From NCBI GenBank assembly GCA_964544365.1, contig CAZJCW010000029.1, forward strand, positions 1 to 25,401: a stretch of 25,401 nt of DNA. The letters are read 5' to 3'. Of this stretch, positions 8,541 through 15,797 are shown piece after piece. The notes below the pieces were generated by a model, which was not told the origin of the DNA, ran no database searches, and saw only the letters and a program-made list of their open reading frames with translations. This DNA comes from Alsobacter sp964544365. Lineage in GTDB: Bacteria > Pseudomonadota > Alphaproteobacteria > Rhizobiales > Beijerinckiaceae. The stretch's first letter is position 1; every line of letters starts with the position of its first letter. Made by a program: the position numbers and the translations under genes.

Positions 8541-9652
8541 GGGAGGTCCTTGGCCTTGCCTTTGCGCTGGCTGCGCAATTCGTTCATCACCTCGTCCTCG
8601 GTGAGGCCGGTGATCTTGAGATAGTAGTCGAGTGTCGGCGGCCTCTCGGCGTCCGTGACGCGCGCAACCTCGAACGCCTCCTCGCGTGTCATGATGCCCG
8701 CGCGCACGTCCTGGCTGGCGAAGTCCGTCCCGCGGCCGAAGCCGCGCTTCACGAACTTGAAGTAGTCATGCACGCCGGCCATGCGGCACTCGACGCTCTT
8801 GTAGTGCTTGTAGCTGCCCTCGACCTTGTCCTCGCGCCAGCCGTATTCCTTCACCAGGAACTCGGTGGTGCGCTCGTTGTCCCAGTAGAGGTAGTCGCCG
8901 AGGTGGATGCCGTAGACGCCCGCCTCGCGCAGCTCGTCGGGCGAGGGCGGGTAGAACAGGCACAGGTCCTTCCGGCTGACTTCCTCGGACAGCATCTTGT
9001 CGGCATTGCCGGCCGCCGTGTTCTTCCAGGCGTACTCGACCATGTCCTTCTCGGTCTCGGCCTCTTCCAGATAGGTCGTCCGGCCGGACGCCTCCGCATA
9101 GCTCTCGCCGTAGATCATCAGCGGGATGCGGAACTTCTGCGCGACGTGGAAGGGATAGGAGTAGACGCCGGCATGGCAGTGCCAGCAGGCATCGCCGATC
9201 AGCTTCAGCGACTGCTTGGCGAGCTTGTTCACGAGACCCCGCTTGGGCGTGAACATCATGTGGTCGACGTTCAGCTTCTCGAGGATGTTGGCGAGGTTGA
9301 ACTTGCCGGTCTCGGTGAACCAGTTGTGGCTGAACGTGACTGCCAGCGGCGTCATCTTGTAGACGTTGACGAGGATGTGGAGCTGGTAGGCGGAGTCCTT
9401 GCCGCCCGAGATCGGCACGATGCAATCGTAGTTCGCGCCGGATTTCGCCTTGGCGTCCTCCAGCAGCGTCCTGAGCTTGCGCTCGCGCGCCGCCCAGTCG
9501 ATGCGCATCTTCTCCTCCTGCGAGCGGCAGGCGAGGCAGATGCCCATCTCGTCGAACTGGATGCCCTCCGTCGTCTCCGGCAGGCAGCAGCGCATGCAGT
9601 AGCGAAGGTTCGGGAAGGGCGGGGAGCCGAAGCTGCGCGGATGTTCGGTCAT
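8537..9652 (-). CDS. N-acetyl sugar amidotransferase, PseA/WbpG family
   Basis: A 371-residue PP-loop ATP pyrophosphatase. SGGKDS at residues 82-87 is the ATP-binding PP-motif. Cys pairs C19/C22 (YCMRC) and C39/C42 (CLAC) form a probable zinc site, and a further CWHC lies near residue 155. The family includes PseA, needed for acetamidino-pseudaminic acid in Campylobacter, and WbpG, which makes acetamidino groups on O-antigen sugars in Pseudomonas. They are thought to activate an N-acetyl group and replace its oxygen with nitrogen from ammonia. WbpG works with HisH and HisF homologues; neither is visible here. Downstream and overlapping is an amidase-family gene. The ATG at 9652 lies 15 nt after the upstream gene's stop. 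The family call is secure, the substrate is not. Confidence 0.88.
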   Translation of the reverse strand: MTEHPRSFGSPPFPNLRYCMRCCLPETTEGIQFDEMGICLACRSQEEKMRIDWAARERKLRTLLEDAKAKSGANYDCIVPISGGKDSAYQLHILVNVYKMTPLAVTFSHNWFTETGKFNLANILEKLNVDHMMFTPKRGLVNKLAKQSLKLIGDACWHCHAGVYSYPFHVAQKFRIPLMIYGESYAEASGRTTYLEEAETEKDMVEYAWKNTAAGNADKMLSEEVSRKDLCLFYPPSPDELREAGVYGIHLGDYLYWDNERTTEFLVKEYGWREDKVEGSYKHYKSVECRMAGVHDYFKFVKRGFGRGTDFASQDVRAGIMTREEAFEVARVTDAERPPTLDYYLKITGLTEDEVMNELRSQRKGKAKDLP

Positions 9653-9667
9653 GGTGGCGTGACTCCG

Positions 9668-10387
9668 TCAGGCGTTGGCGGACGCATGGGCGGGGGATGC
9701 GGCGGCGGGATGGCCGAGGTGGGTCAGGATTGCGCCGAGCCCGAACAAGGGGTCCGACGGATACAGCGCGTCGAACATCGCCGCGACCTCGCGAAAGTCC
9801 TCCGGCGTGTCCACCGACCACTTCCAGCGGGTCAGGTCGAGCGGCCCCTCGACCGATGCGACACGGAATCGCTCGCGGTCGTCGCGGATGAGGTTCGCCG
9901 TGAACTCGCGGTCCTCGGGCGTCGCAAGCGTGCGGTCGGCCCACTCCAGCGCGGACGTCGCGATCACTTCGGCGCTCAGCCCCTCGGGCCAGGTCCAGCG
10001 GATCTTGTTCGACACGTAGTCGACATCGCCGACCCGGAACCGATCCACGAGCAGCGCCATGATCGCCGGATCCACGAGCGGACAGTCGCCGTTGACCTTC
10101 AGGATCGCGTCGGCTCCCGACAGGACCGCCGCCCCGTGCAGCCGCTCCGCGATGTCATCCTCGCCGGTGGCCCGGAAGACGGGCACGCCCTCCCGCATCG
10201 CGAACGCCTCGAGCGGATCGTTGCGGCTGTCGCGTGTCGTCGCGACCACCAGTCCGTCAACGCCCGGCGTCGCCCGGAGCCGGTCGAGGATGTGACCGAC
10301 CAGCGGCCTGCCGCACAGGGGAAGGAGCACCTTTCCCGGCAGGCGCGACGACCCCATCCGTGCCTGCACGAGGCCGATGATCTTCAC
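9668..10387 (-). CDS. spsF: SpsF-type cytidylyltransferase
   Basis: A 239-residue nucleotidyltransferase of the CMP-KDO/CMP-sialate synthetase superfamily. The N-terminal signature is GLVQARMGSSRLPGK (residues 5-19), typical of SpsF, a Bacillus spore-coat polysaccharide protein often found with NeuB-, PseG- and GNAT-like genes. KVNGDCPLVDP is the acidic nucleotide/metal region. It probably activates a nonulosonic acid with CTP, but this subfamily has little biochemical proof. A second, NeuA-type synthetase is encoded at 15108-15797, so the operon has two. The GTG start at 10387 overlaps the stop of the gene before it (GTGA); the open frame upstream of it is Arg/Pro-rich and looks like a shadow of the other reading frame. 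Confidence 0.82.
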   Translation of the reverse strand: MKIIGLVQARMGSSRLPGKVLLPLCGRPLVGHILDRLRATPGVDGLVVATTRDSRNDPLEAFAMREGVPVFRATGEDDIAERLHGAAVLSGADAILKVNGDCPLVDPAIMALLVDRFRVGDVDYVSNKIRWTWPEGLSAEVIATSALEWADRTLATPEDREFTANLIRDDRERFRVASVEGPLDLTRWKWSVDTPEDFREVAAMFDALYPSDPLFGLGAILTHLGHPAAASPAHASANA

Positions 10388-11343
10388 GCCGCAGCTCCCG
10401 GCCGGGCGGCCGCCGCCTCGAGGAGGCGGGCCAGCCGGTCTCGACTTCCGGCCATGGCGGCCCGCAGCGATCCCGCGTCGTGGGGGGCGCCCAGGAGAAC
10501 GCCGCCAAGGAGAGCGTCGGCGAGCTGGCCGGCCGTGCCACAACGGGCGATGCGGCCGTGGCGCGACAGCGGGCAGGCATCCTCGGCGGGGAGCCCCGGC
10601 TGGATCGAAGCGACCCGGCGACCGCCGAGCAGCGCGTCGACCATCGCCGAGGAGAACATCCCCGTCACGTCGGCGCAGCTCGCAAGGGCTTCCGGCATCG
10701 ACATCGTCTCCTCGTCCGGCCCCGCGACGGCGTCGTCGCCGGCGGGATGCGGGACGACGACGATCATGTCGATCAGGTCCGGCCTCTCGTCCTTGAGCGC
10801 GCGCAAACAGCCGAGCGCTGTGACCTCGTCATAGCCGAGGCGACTGCCGTAGAGCCGCCGCACCGGCTGGGCCAGGAAGGCGACCCGCCCGCGCCGTGCC
10901 GCCGGCAGGGCAGGGCAGTCCTCCCAGGCCGGATTTCCGGTGACGCGGATGCGTGAGGGCTCAAGCCCGTCTGCGCGAGCCTCGGCTGCCGCGGCGGCGT
11001 CGACGACGGCAACGACGTCCGCCGATCCGTGCGCGAAACGCGGCGCGTAGGGGCCCCACGTGTCCACGATCTGCACAACCGGTACGCCGGCCGAACGGGC
11101 CAGGGCGATGACTTCGCCCTCGGCCTTGCGCCCCGTTGCGGAGAGCAGGAGCGCGCCGAGGCCCGCCAGGGCTTCCGGCGGCGGCGGTTCGTCGTCCCCC
11201 AGCGGAACATGGGGTGTCGTCGCGGTGCGGTGGGCTGCCACCGGCGACAGCGCGACCAGAGCCCGTGCGCCGAGCCTCGACCAGACCGGCGCCATGGCTG
11301 CCGCCGCGCCGGCCTCGTAGGCGACGAAGCCGATCCGGTTCAC
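10384..11343 (-). CDS. Unassigned protein with GT-B-like features
   Basis: A 319-residue protein with no family I can name securely. Alternating Ala/Val/Leu strands and Gly turns suggest two Rossmann-like halves. The segments IVDTWGPYAPRFAHGSADVV (92-111) and RVTGNPAWED (133-142) resemble places in GT-B enzymes and UDP-sugar epimerases where 'VTGNP' ends the first domain. A later Ser-rich motif, GMFSSAMVDALLGGRRVASI, resembles the nucleotide-binding region of such proteins. It could be a glycosyltransferase or a nucleotide-sugar hydrolase acting before the cytidylyltransferase encoded next. It lacks the RREN-type motif I would expect in NeuC/LegG. The start is GTG at 11343, 30 nt after the preceding gene, and the stop overlaps spsF. 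It is certainly a gene by codon use and context; the function is open. Confidence 0.75.
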   Translation of the reverse strand: MNRIGFVAYEAGAAAAMAPVWSRLGARALVALSPVAAHRTATTPHVPLGDDEPPPPEALAGLGALLLSATGRKAEGEVIALARSAGVPVVQIVDTWGPYAPRFAHGSADVVAVVDAAAAAEARADGLEPSRIRVTGNPAWEDCPALPAARRGRVAFLAQPVRRLYGSRLGYDEVTALGCLRALKDERPDLIDMIVVVPHPAGDDAVAGPDEETMSMPEALASCADVTGMFSSAMVDALLGGRRVASIQPGLPAEDACPLSRHGRIARCGTAGQLADALLGGVLLGAPHDAGSLRAAMAGSRDRLARLLEAAAARPGAAA

Positions 11344-11373
11344 CGGGCTGCCCGCTTGCCCTTGGACGGCACG

Positions 11374-12681
11374 TTACTCCGCCGCCTGCCGCGCAGCCAT
11401 CGCGCGCAGGGCATCCGCGTTGGCGATCACCTTGCGCATCGCCTCGGCGTAGCGGTCCATGTCGTCGACGGTCAGGGGAGGGTGCATGTAGGCGGTGAGC
11501 AGGATCTCGCTGTCCTGCAGCCGCTCCACCGTCGGGCAGATGCCGCGTGCATAGGAGATCTCTGCGTTGGACGGGTTGGCGGTCCAGGGGAAGCCATGCC
11601 GGCCGATGCCGACCTTCTTCTGGTACATGGGCTCGAGATAGAGCGGCTTCAGGTAGCCGGCGCGGATCGGGAACCCTTCGGCCTGGAAAGCCTTGGCGAA
11701 GAGATCGCGCGGGATGCCCGTGGCGCGCTCGTCGTACTTCATCACGTAGAAGTAATAGACGTGCGAGCACCCGTCGGCGACCTTGGGCGCCGTGATGCCG
11801 GGCACGGAGGCGAGGTTCGCCGTGAGGCGGTCGCACAGGGCGATGCGCTTCGCGTTGAGCTCCGGCAGGCGGGCGAACTGCACCCCCGCGACCGCCGCTT
11901 CCATCTCGCCCATGCGGTAGTTCACGCCAAGCGTGTTCACGAGGTCCGTCTCGCCCCACGCCTCGACGACCGTCTCGCCATGGTTCCGGAAGAGAGCGGC
12001 TTTCCGGGCAATCCGGTCGTCATTGGTGATGATGACGCCGCCTTCGCCGCACTGCATCGTCTTGTGCCGGTTGAAGGAAAAGACGCCCGCGTCGCCGATG
12101 GTCGCGGTCTTGCGTCCGAAATAGGTGGCGTCCGGCGCCTGGGCGTTGTCCTCCAGCAGGAACAGCCCATGCCGGTCGCAAATCGCCCGCAGCGGGTCGA
12201 GCGCTGCCGGATGGCCGAAGATGTTGACCGCGACGACGCCCCGGGTCCGCGGCGTGATCAGGGCCTCGACCGCGCCGGGGTCGATGCAGAACGTCTCGTC
12301 CTCGATGTCGGCGAAGATCGGCACCGCGCCGCACATCACGATCATCGTCGCCGAGGCGTGCATCGTGTAGGGCGACACGATCACTTCGTCGCCGGGCCCG
12401 AGATCCATCGCCATCAGCGCGGCATGCAGTCCCGAGGTGGCCGAATTCACCGCGACTGCGTGCTTCACCCCGAAGTGGCTGCGGAAGGCCTCCTCGAGGG
12501 CGCGCACCCGCTGCCCGCCGAAGAACCAGTCACCGGGCGCCGCGACGAACCCGGATAGCTCGCCGGAGTCCAGCACCGCCATCACGGCCGCCTTCTCGGC
12601 ATCGCCGATCGTGTTGTAGCGCGGCTGCGGCCTGTCGTTGACCGGTGTGCCGCCGAGGAGTGCGAGCGTGTCCTTGGACAT
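11374..12681 (-). CDS. DegT/DnrJ/EryC1/StrS-family aminotransferase (third in the operon)
   Basis: A 435-residue PLP-dependent sugar aminotransferase, longer than PseC and LegC. The opening LALLGGTPV and the phosphate-binding SATSGLHAA (80-88) are of the AHBA-synthase/StsC-like branch. The PLP lysine is K207 in FSFNRHKTMQCGEGG, and D178 in LLEDNAQAPDA contacts the pyridine nitrogen. It lies directly downstream of a Gfo/Idh/MocA oxidoreductase and a GNAT gene. That trio is how WbpB/WbpE/WbpD and GnnA/GnnB build 3-amino sugars: oxidation, transamination, acetylation. So a C3 rather than C4 amination is a fair guess, not shown by sequence. The ATG at 12681 has a GGAG about 6 nt before it; the stop is TAA. 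Confidence 0.88.
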   Translation of the reverse strand: MSKDTLALLGGTPVNDRPQPRYNTIGDAEKAAVMAVLDSGELSGFVAAPGDWFFGGQRVRALEEAFRSHFGVKHAVAVNSATSGLHAALMAMDLGPGDEVIVSPYTMHASATMIVMCGAVPIFADIEDETFCIDPGAVEALITPRTRGVVAVNIFGHPAALDPLRAICDRHGLFLLEDNAQAPDATYFGRKTATIGDAGVFSFNRHKTMQCGEGGVIITNDDRIARKAALFRNHGETVVEAWGETDLVNTLGVNYRMGEMEAAVAGVQFARLPELNAKRIALCDRLTANLASVPGITAPKVADGCSHVYYFYVMKYDERATGIPRDLFAKAFQAEGFPIRAGYLKPLYLEPMYQKKVGIGRHGFPWTANPSNAEISYARGICPTVERLQDSEILLTAYMHPPLTVDDMDRYAEAMRKVIANADALRAMAARQAAE

Positions 12682-12695
12682 GGGGTCTCCGCTGT

Positions 12696-13664
12696 CTAGG
12701 CGTTGAGCCGTGGGACCTGCCAGCCGCAGCCGGTGCTGGCGGAACGGCGGACGGCATCGATGATGGCGAGGCCGAGAACGGCCTCTCGTGGTGTCGTTCC
12801 CGGCATCGCGGCGCCGGCGAGGACGTGCTCGCGTGCCGCCGCGTGGAGTTCGGCAAGGCCGGCGACGGGCGCCGTCGGCATGTCGTTCGCCACCAGATGC
12901 GTGTAGCCCGGGTAGATCGCGTCGGGCATTGGCAGCGCCTGCGACAGATTCGCGCCGCCATTGTGCAAGTCGATGCGACCGAAGCGGCCGAAGAACGTCA
13001 GTTCGAACACGTCCCAGCCCAGTCCAGGCAGTGCAGCGATGGACCCCGTCCCGCCGTTCCGGAAACGGATGTCGAAGCCGATGGACGGGTCGTCGCCCTC
13101 CGCTGCGTCGCCATGCGCGCGGACCGCCTCGACGGGACCCATCCAGTCGAGCAGCAGGTCGACGAGGTGCGAGCCATAGTTGAGAAGGCCCTTTGCGTAG
13201 GCGCCCTGCACCAGCGCAGGCGCCTCGTCGGGCTTCAGGCTTGCGTGCCGGGCGTCCAGCCTTCGCTGGAAGTTGACCCTGACGGTCAGTCCGCTGCCGT
13301 CGGCCGCCTCCGCCAGCGCGACCGCGCCCGGCAGGTCGGCGGCGACGGGCTTCTCCACGACGACAAGGCGCGCACCGATGCGTTGGGCCGCGGCGAGGAC
13401 CGGACGACGGTCCGGCGAGCCGGTCGCGTCCACGAGCACCTCGGCGACGCCAGCCTCCAGTTCCGCGATCGACTCCAGCATCCGGGCCCCGGCCGCCGCA
13501 GCGATCTCGCGCGACGCTTCACGGGCGGCGGGATCCTCGTCGACGACCGCCGACAGCGCCAGGCCCGGCGTCGCGAGGACTGCCGCCACGTGATTGCGAG
13601 GCACGCCGTCGGCCGAGGCGTAGCGCGCTCCGATCCGGCCCAGTCCCACGATCGCGACCTTCAC
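12696..13664 (-). CDS. Gfo/Idh/MocA-family NAD(P)-dependent oxidoreductase
   Basis: From the GTG at 13664 the product is 322 residues. The nucleotide-binding loop AIVGLGRIGARY is at residues 4-15, the family lysine is in VVEKPVA (103-109), and the probable catalytic His is H166 in LLNYGSHLVDLL. These are the three hallmarks of the family. It is a cytoplasmic sugar dehydrogenase; by its neighbours (GNAT upstream, aminotransferase downstream) it may oxidise a ring or side-chain hydroxyl before amination, as WbpB and GnnA do. An alternative ATG at 13700 would add 12 basic residues and overlap the GNAT gene; the GTG, 5 nt after the GNAT stop, is preferred because the conserved strand starts there. 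Neither start has a strong ribosome site. Confidence 0.86.
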   Translation of the reverse strand: MKVAIVGLGRIGARYASADGVPRNHVAAVLATPGLALSAVVDEDPAAREASREIAAAAGARMLESIAELEAGVAEVLVDATGSPDRRPVLAAAQRIGARLVVVEKPVAADLPGAVALAEAADGSGLTVRVNFQRRLDARHASLKPDEAPALVQGAYAKGLLNYGSHLVDLLLDWMGPVEAVRAHGDAAEGDDPSIGFDIRFRNGGTGSIAALPGLGWDVFELTFFGRFGRIDLHNGGANLSQALPMPDAIYPGYTHLVANDMPTAPVAGLAELHAAAREHVLAGAAMPGTTPREAVLGLAIIDAVRRSASTGCGWQVPRLNA

Positions 13665-13669
13665 GGACG

Positions 13670-14230
13670 TCAACGGGCTTCGATGCCTCCGGACTGCCAT
13701 TCCTCGCGCAGGATGCTCATCATCACGACGTCGTAGTAGCGTCCGTTCCGGTAGACCAGCTTGCGGCGGATGCCTTCCCTGCGGAACCCGGCCTTCTCGT
13801 AGGAGCGGATGGCCCCGCCGTTCTCCAGGTTGACGCCGAGATAGACGATCTCGAGGTTCAGCTTGTCGAAGGCATAGGCGAGCACAAGCTTCGCCGCCTC
13901 GGTCCCGTAGCCCCGGCCGCGGCCTTCGTCATCCCCGATGAGGATGCGGAACTCGGCCCTGCGGCAGATCCACTGGATCAGGTAGAGGCCGCAGCTGCCG
14001 ACCGCGCGTCCAAGTCCGTGCGGCTGGATGGCGAAGACGACCGTGTCGTTCGGCTCGGTCGACGCCTTGTAGAGCGACTCCATCTCGGCATCCGACGGCG
14101 GCCGCCATCCCGTCTCCATGAATGCCGTCGCCGCGGGATTCTCGATCCACCGGCGATAGGCGGGAAGATCCTCGCGGGTCAGCCCTCGCAGGCCAACGGT
14201 CGGGCCGGACAGAAAGAAACCCTCGCTCAT
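13670..14230 (-). CDS. GNAT-family N-acetyltransferase
   Basis: A 186-residue GNAT enzyme. GLRGLTREDLPAYRRWIENP is the RimJ/RimL-type start, RGRGYGTEAAKLVL (104-117) is the acetyl-CoA loop and helix, and the C-terminal SYEKAGFRREGIRRK is standard. The start is the ATG at 14230, overlapping the stop of the glycosyltransferase gene (ATGA). Long upstream sequence open in the same frame reads as Arg/Pro/Gly-rich noise and is excluded. It is distinct from the PseH-like enzyme at 1411-1947. Its place before the oxidoreductase and aminotransferase genes suggests that it acetylates the amine they make, the role of WbpD, although WbpD has a different (left-handed helix) fold. An SpsD-like role is another possibility. 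The substrate is unproven. Confidence 0.86.
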   Translation of the reverse strand: MSEGFFLSGPTVGLRGLTREDLPAYRRWIENPAATAFMETGWRPPSDAEMESLYKASTEPNDTVVFAIQPHGLGRAVGSCGLYLIQWICRRAEFRILIGDDEGRGRGYGTEAAKLVLAYAFDKLNLEIVYLGVNLENGGAIRSYEKAGFRREGIRRKLVYRNGRYYDVVMMSILREEWQSGGIEAR

Positions 14231-15111
14231 GCCGTGGCGATCCTGTTCGTCTTGGGCCGGGCAGCGTCGATCCATCGGGCTGTATCGGCAAACCAGGGGC
14301 CTCCCTGAGGCCCCGGATCCGTCAGGAATGCGGCCAACCCGGGAGAGCGGGCCAGCGCATCGGCCGCTTGCGCCCGCGCAGCCGACCCTTCGCCGCCAAG
14401 CGCCCGATGATGCTGCGCAACCATCCGAAGGCGTGCCCGGGCTGCCTCCAGCGCCCTGGCCGGTCCGGCCCCGAGAGTGTTTGCCGCATGCTGCCGGTAC
14501 ATCGCGACGACGCGACGGACTCCGCGGATCCGCGCCCCGGCCTGGGCCAGCGTCGCGAACATCCACCAGTCGACGGCGGTCACGGGCGGAAAGGTCAGGC
14601 TCGCCACACGCTGCAGGGTCGACCGGCGAACCGCCGTATTCGAAAAGCCGCAGACATTCCAGTCGCGCAGGGTCTCCGCCGAGATGTCGACGGGAAGGTC
14701 GTCTCCGAACTGGGCACGACCCGTGTCACTCGTGGCCCCGAACGGCACGAGATCCCCCACGGAGACGTCCGCTTCCGCCAGCGTGGCGGCATGAACGGCC
14801 AGGGCGTCGTCAGCCATGATGTCGTCGGCATCGCAGAAGGCGACAGCGTCGGCGTCACCTGCCGCGCAGGCCGCAACCATGGCCTGGCGGACCGCTGGAA
14901 TGCCCGCTCCCTCCGGCGCGTTCACCACCGAGACGGGCAACCGGCCGGCCAGCACCTCCAGCGCGCGGTGCGGGTCCGCGAGACCGTCATTCACTGCGAC
15001 GACGGCAACGGAGCCCGGAGCGTGTCCCGCGGCGGCAAGGATTCCGGAACACCAGTCGGCCATGTACGGCCGCGCGCTCTCGTAGAGGCATGTGCCGACG
15101 GCGACCCTCAC
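14227..15111 (-). CDS. Family 2-like (GT-A) glycosyltransferase
   Basis: A 294-residue protein beginning VRVAVGTCLYESARPYMADW. AVVAVNDGLADP (37-48) is the nucleotide-sugar strand and turn. GIPAVRQAMVAAC fits the helix that follows in GT2 enzymes, and FCDADDIM (92-99) carries the DxD metal motif. No membrane segments are seen, so it is probably a peripheral inner-membrane or cytoplasmic enzyme adding one sugar. Its place between the CMP-sugar synthetase and tailoring genes is consistent with glycan assembly, but donor and acceptor are unknown. The GTG start at 15111 overlaps the neuA-like stop (GTGA). A much longer frame to 15495 is open but lies inside the neuA-like gene and lacks domain features. 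Confidence 0.85.
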   Translation of the reverse strand: MRVAVGTCLYESARPYMADWCSGILAAAGHAPGSVAVVAVNDGLADPHRALEVLAGRLPVSVVNAPEGAGIPAVRQAMVAACAAGDADAVAFCDADDIMADDALAVHAATLAEADVSVGDLVPFGATSDTGRAQFGDDLPVDISAETLRDWNVCGFSNTAVRRSTLQRVASLTFPPVTAVDWWMFATLAQAGARIRGVRRVVAMYRQHAANTLGAGPARALEAARARLRMVAQHHRALGGEGSAARAQAADALARSPGLAAFLTDPGPQGGPWFADTARWIDAARPKTNRIATA

Positions 15112-15797
15112 GCCGACACCCGCCACGCCATGATGGCCTCGGCCATGTCGAGATCGTCCTGTCCGTCGATGTCGATCGATCGCGAAGCGGGCATCTCGAT
15201 ACCGTAGGTGCGCGGACCGAAATAGGTGCGGGTTCGCGCCAGACCGGCAACGTCGAAGACGTAGACGGCGCCGTTTGGGATAACGGTCCGCCCATAGCCC
15301 TGGCGGTTGTCGATGCTCGGGTCGACCCCGGGAACCGGCGCCAGCCGGCCATCGTCCTGCATCGCCTGCTGCCAGGCGGCCGGCTTTGCCGCCACGACGG
15401 ACAGGACGACCTCGGCCCGCTTGTCGCGAAACAGCGCGACGCACGCATCGATGTCGGCCGGTTGCCGGAGAGGGGCCGTCGGGAGGAGCGCACACAGCGT
15501 GTCCACGCCGCGGGTCGCGTCGCCCAGTGCGGCGGCTGCGTGGAGGTAGACATCCACGGCCGAAGCGGTGTCACCGGAGAGCATGGCCGGGCGCAGGAAC
15601 GGCGTCTCGACGCCCTCGACCTGCCGGGCCACCGACGCGATCTCCTCGTCGTCGGTGGAGACGACCACCCTCTCGATGGAAGACGCGGCGAGCGCGCATT
15701 CCAGCGTGTGCACGATCAGGGGCTTGCCTGCGAGCATCTTCAGGTTCTTGCGCGGCAGCCCCTTGGAGCCGCCCCGGGCCGGCACGACGGCGATCAT
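15108..15797 (-). CDS. NeuA-type CMP-nonulosonate synthetase (PseF/LegF candidate)
   Basis: A 229-residue CTP:sugar-acid cytidylyltransferase. The family signature is VVPARGGSKGLPRKNLKMLA (4-23), with the CTP-binding Arg, Ser and Lys. VVSTDDEEIASVA and LLPTAPLRQPADID are the usual later motifs, and SIDIDGQDDL near the C-terminus is the second metal-binding Asp pair. It activates a sialic acid-like sugar with CMP. Its gene directly follows neuB (TGATG overlap), so it probably activates that enzyme's product. The sequence does not tell pseudaminic, legionaminic or another acid apart. The start is taken at the ATG at 15797; a GTG at 15800, also overlapping the neuB stop, would add one residue. 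Confidence 0.88.
   Translation of the reverse strand: MIAVVPARGGSKGLPRKNLKMLAGKPLIVHTLECALAASSIERVVVSTDDEEIASVARQVEGVETPFLRPAMLSGDTASAVDVYLHAAAALGDATRGVDTLCALLPTAPLRQPADIDACVALFRDKRAEVVLSVVAAKPAAWQQAMQDDGRLAPVPGVDPSIDNRQGYGRTVIPNGAVYVFDVAGLARTRTYFGPRTYGIEMPASRSIDIDGQDDLDMAEAIMAWRVSA

Noticed and set aside
8768..10834. A 688-codon open frame on the plus strand opposite the amidotransferase and spsF genes.
   Set aside because: No family motif, and composition typical of an antisense shadow. The opposite strand has clear SGGKDS and QARMGSSRLPGK motifs.
10384..11343. Calling this gene neuC/legG.
   Set aside because: It is shorter than the family and I do not see the expected epimerase motifs; only the general GT-B pattern is shared.
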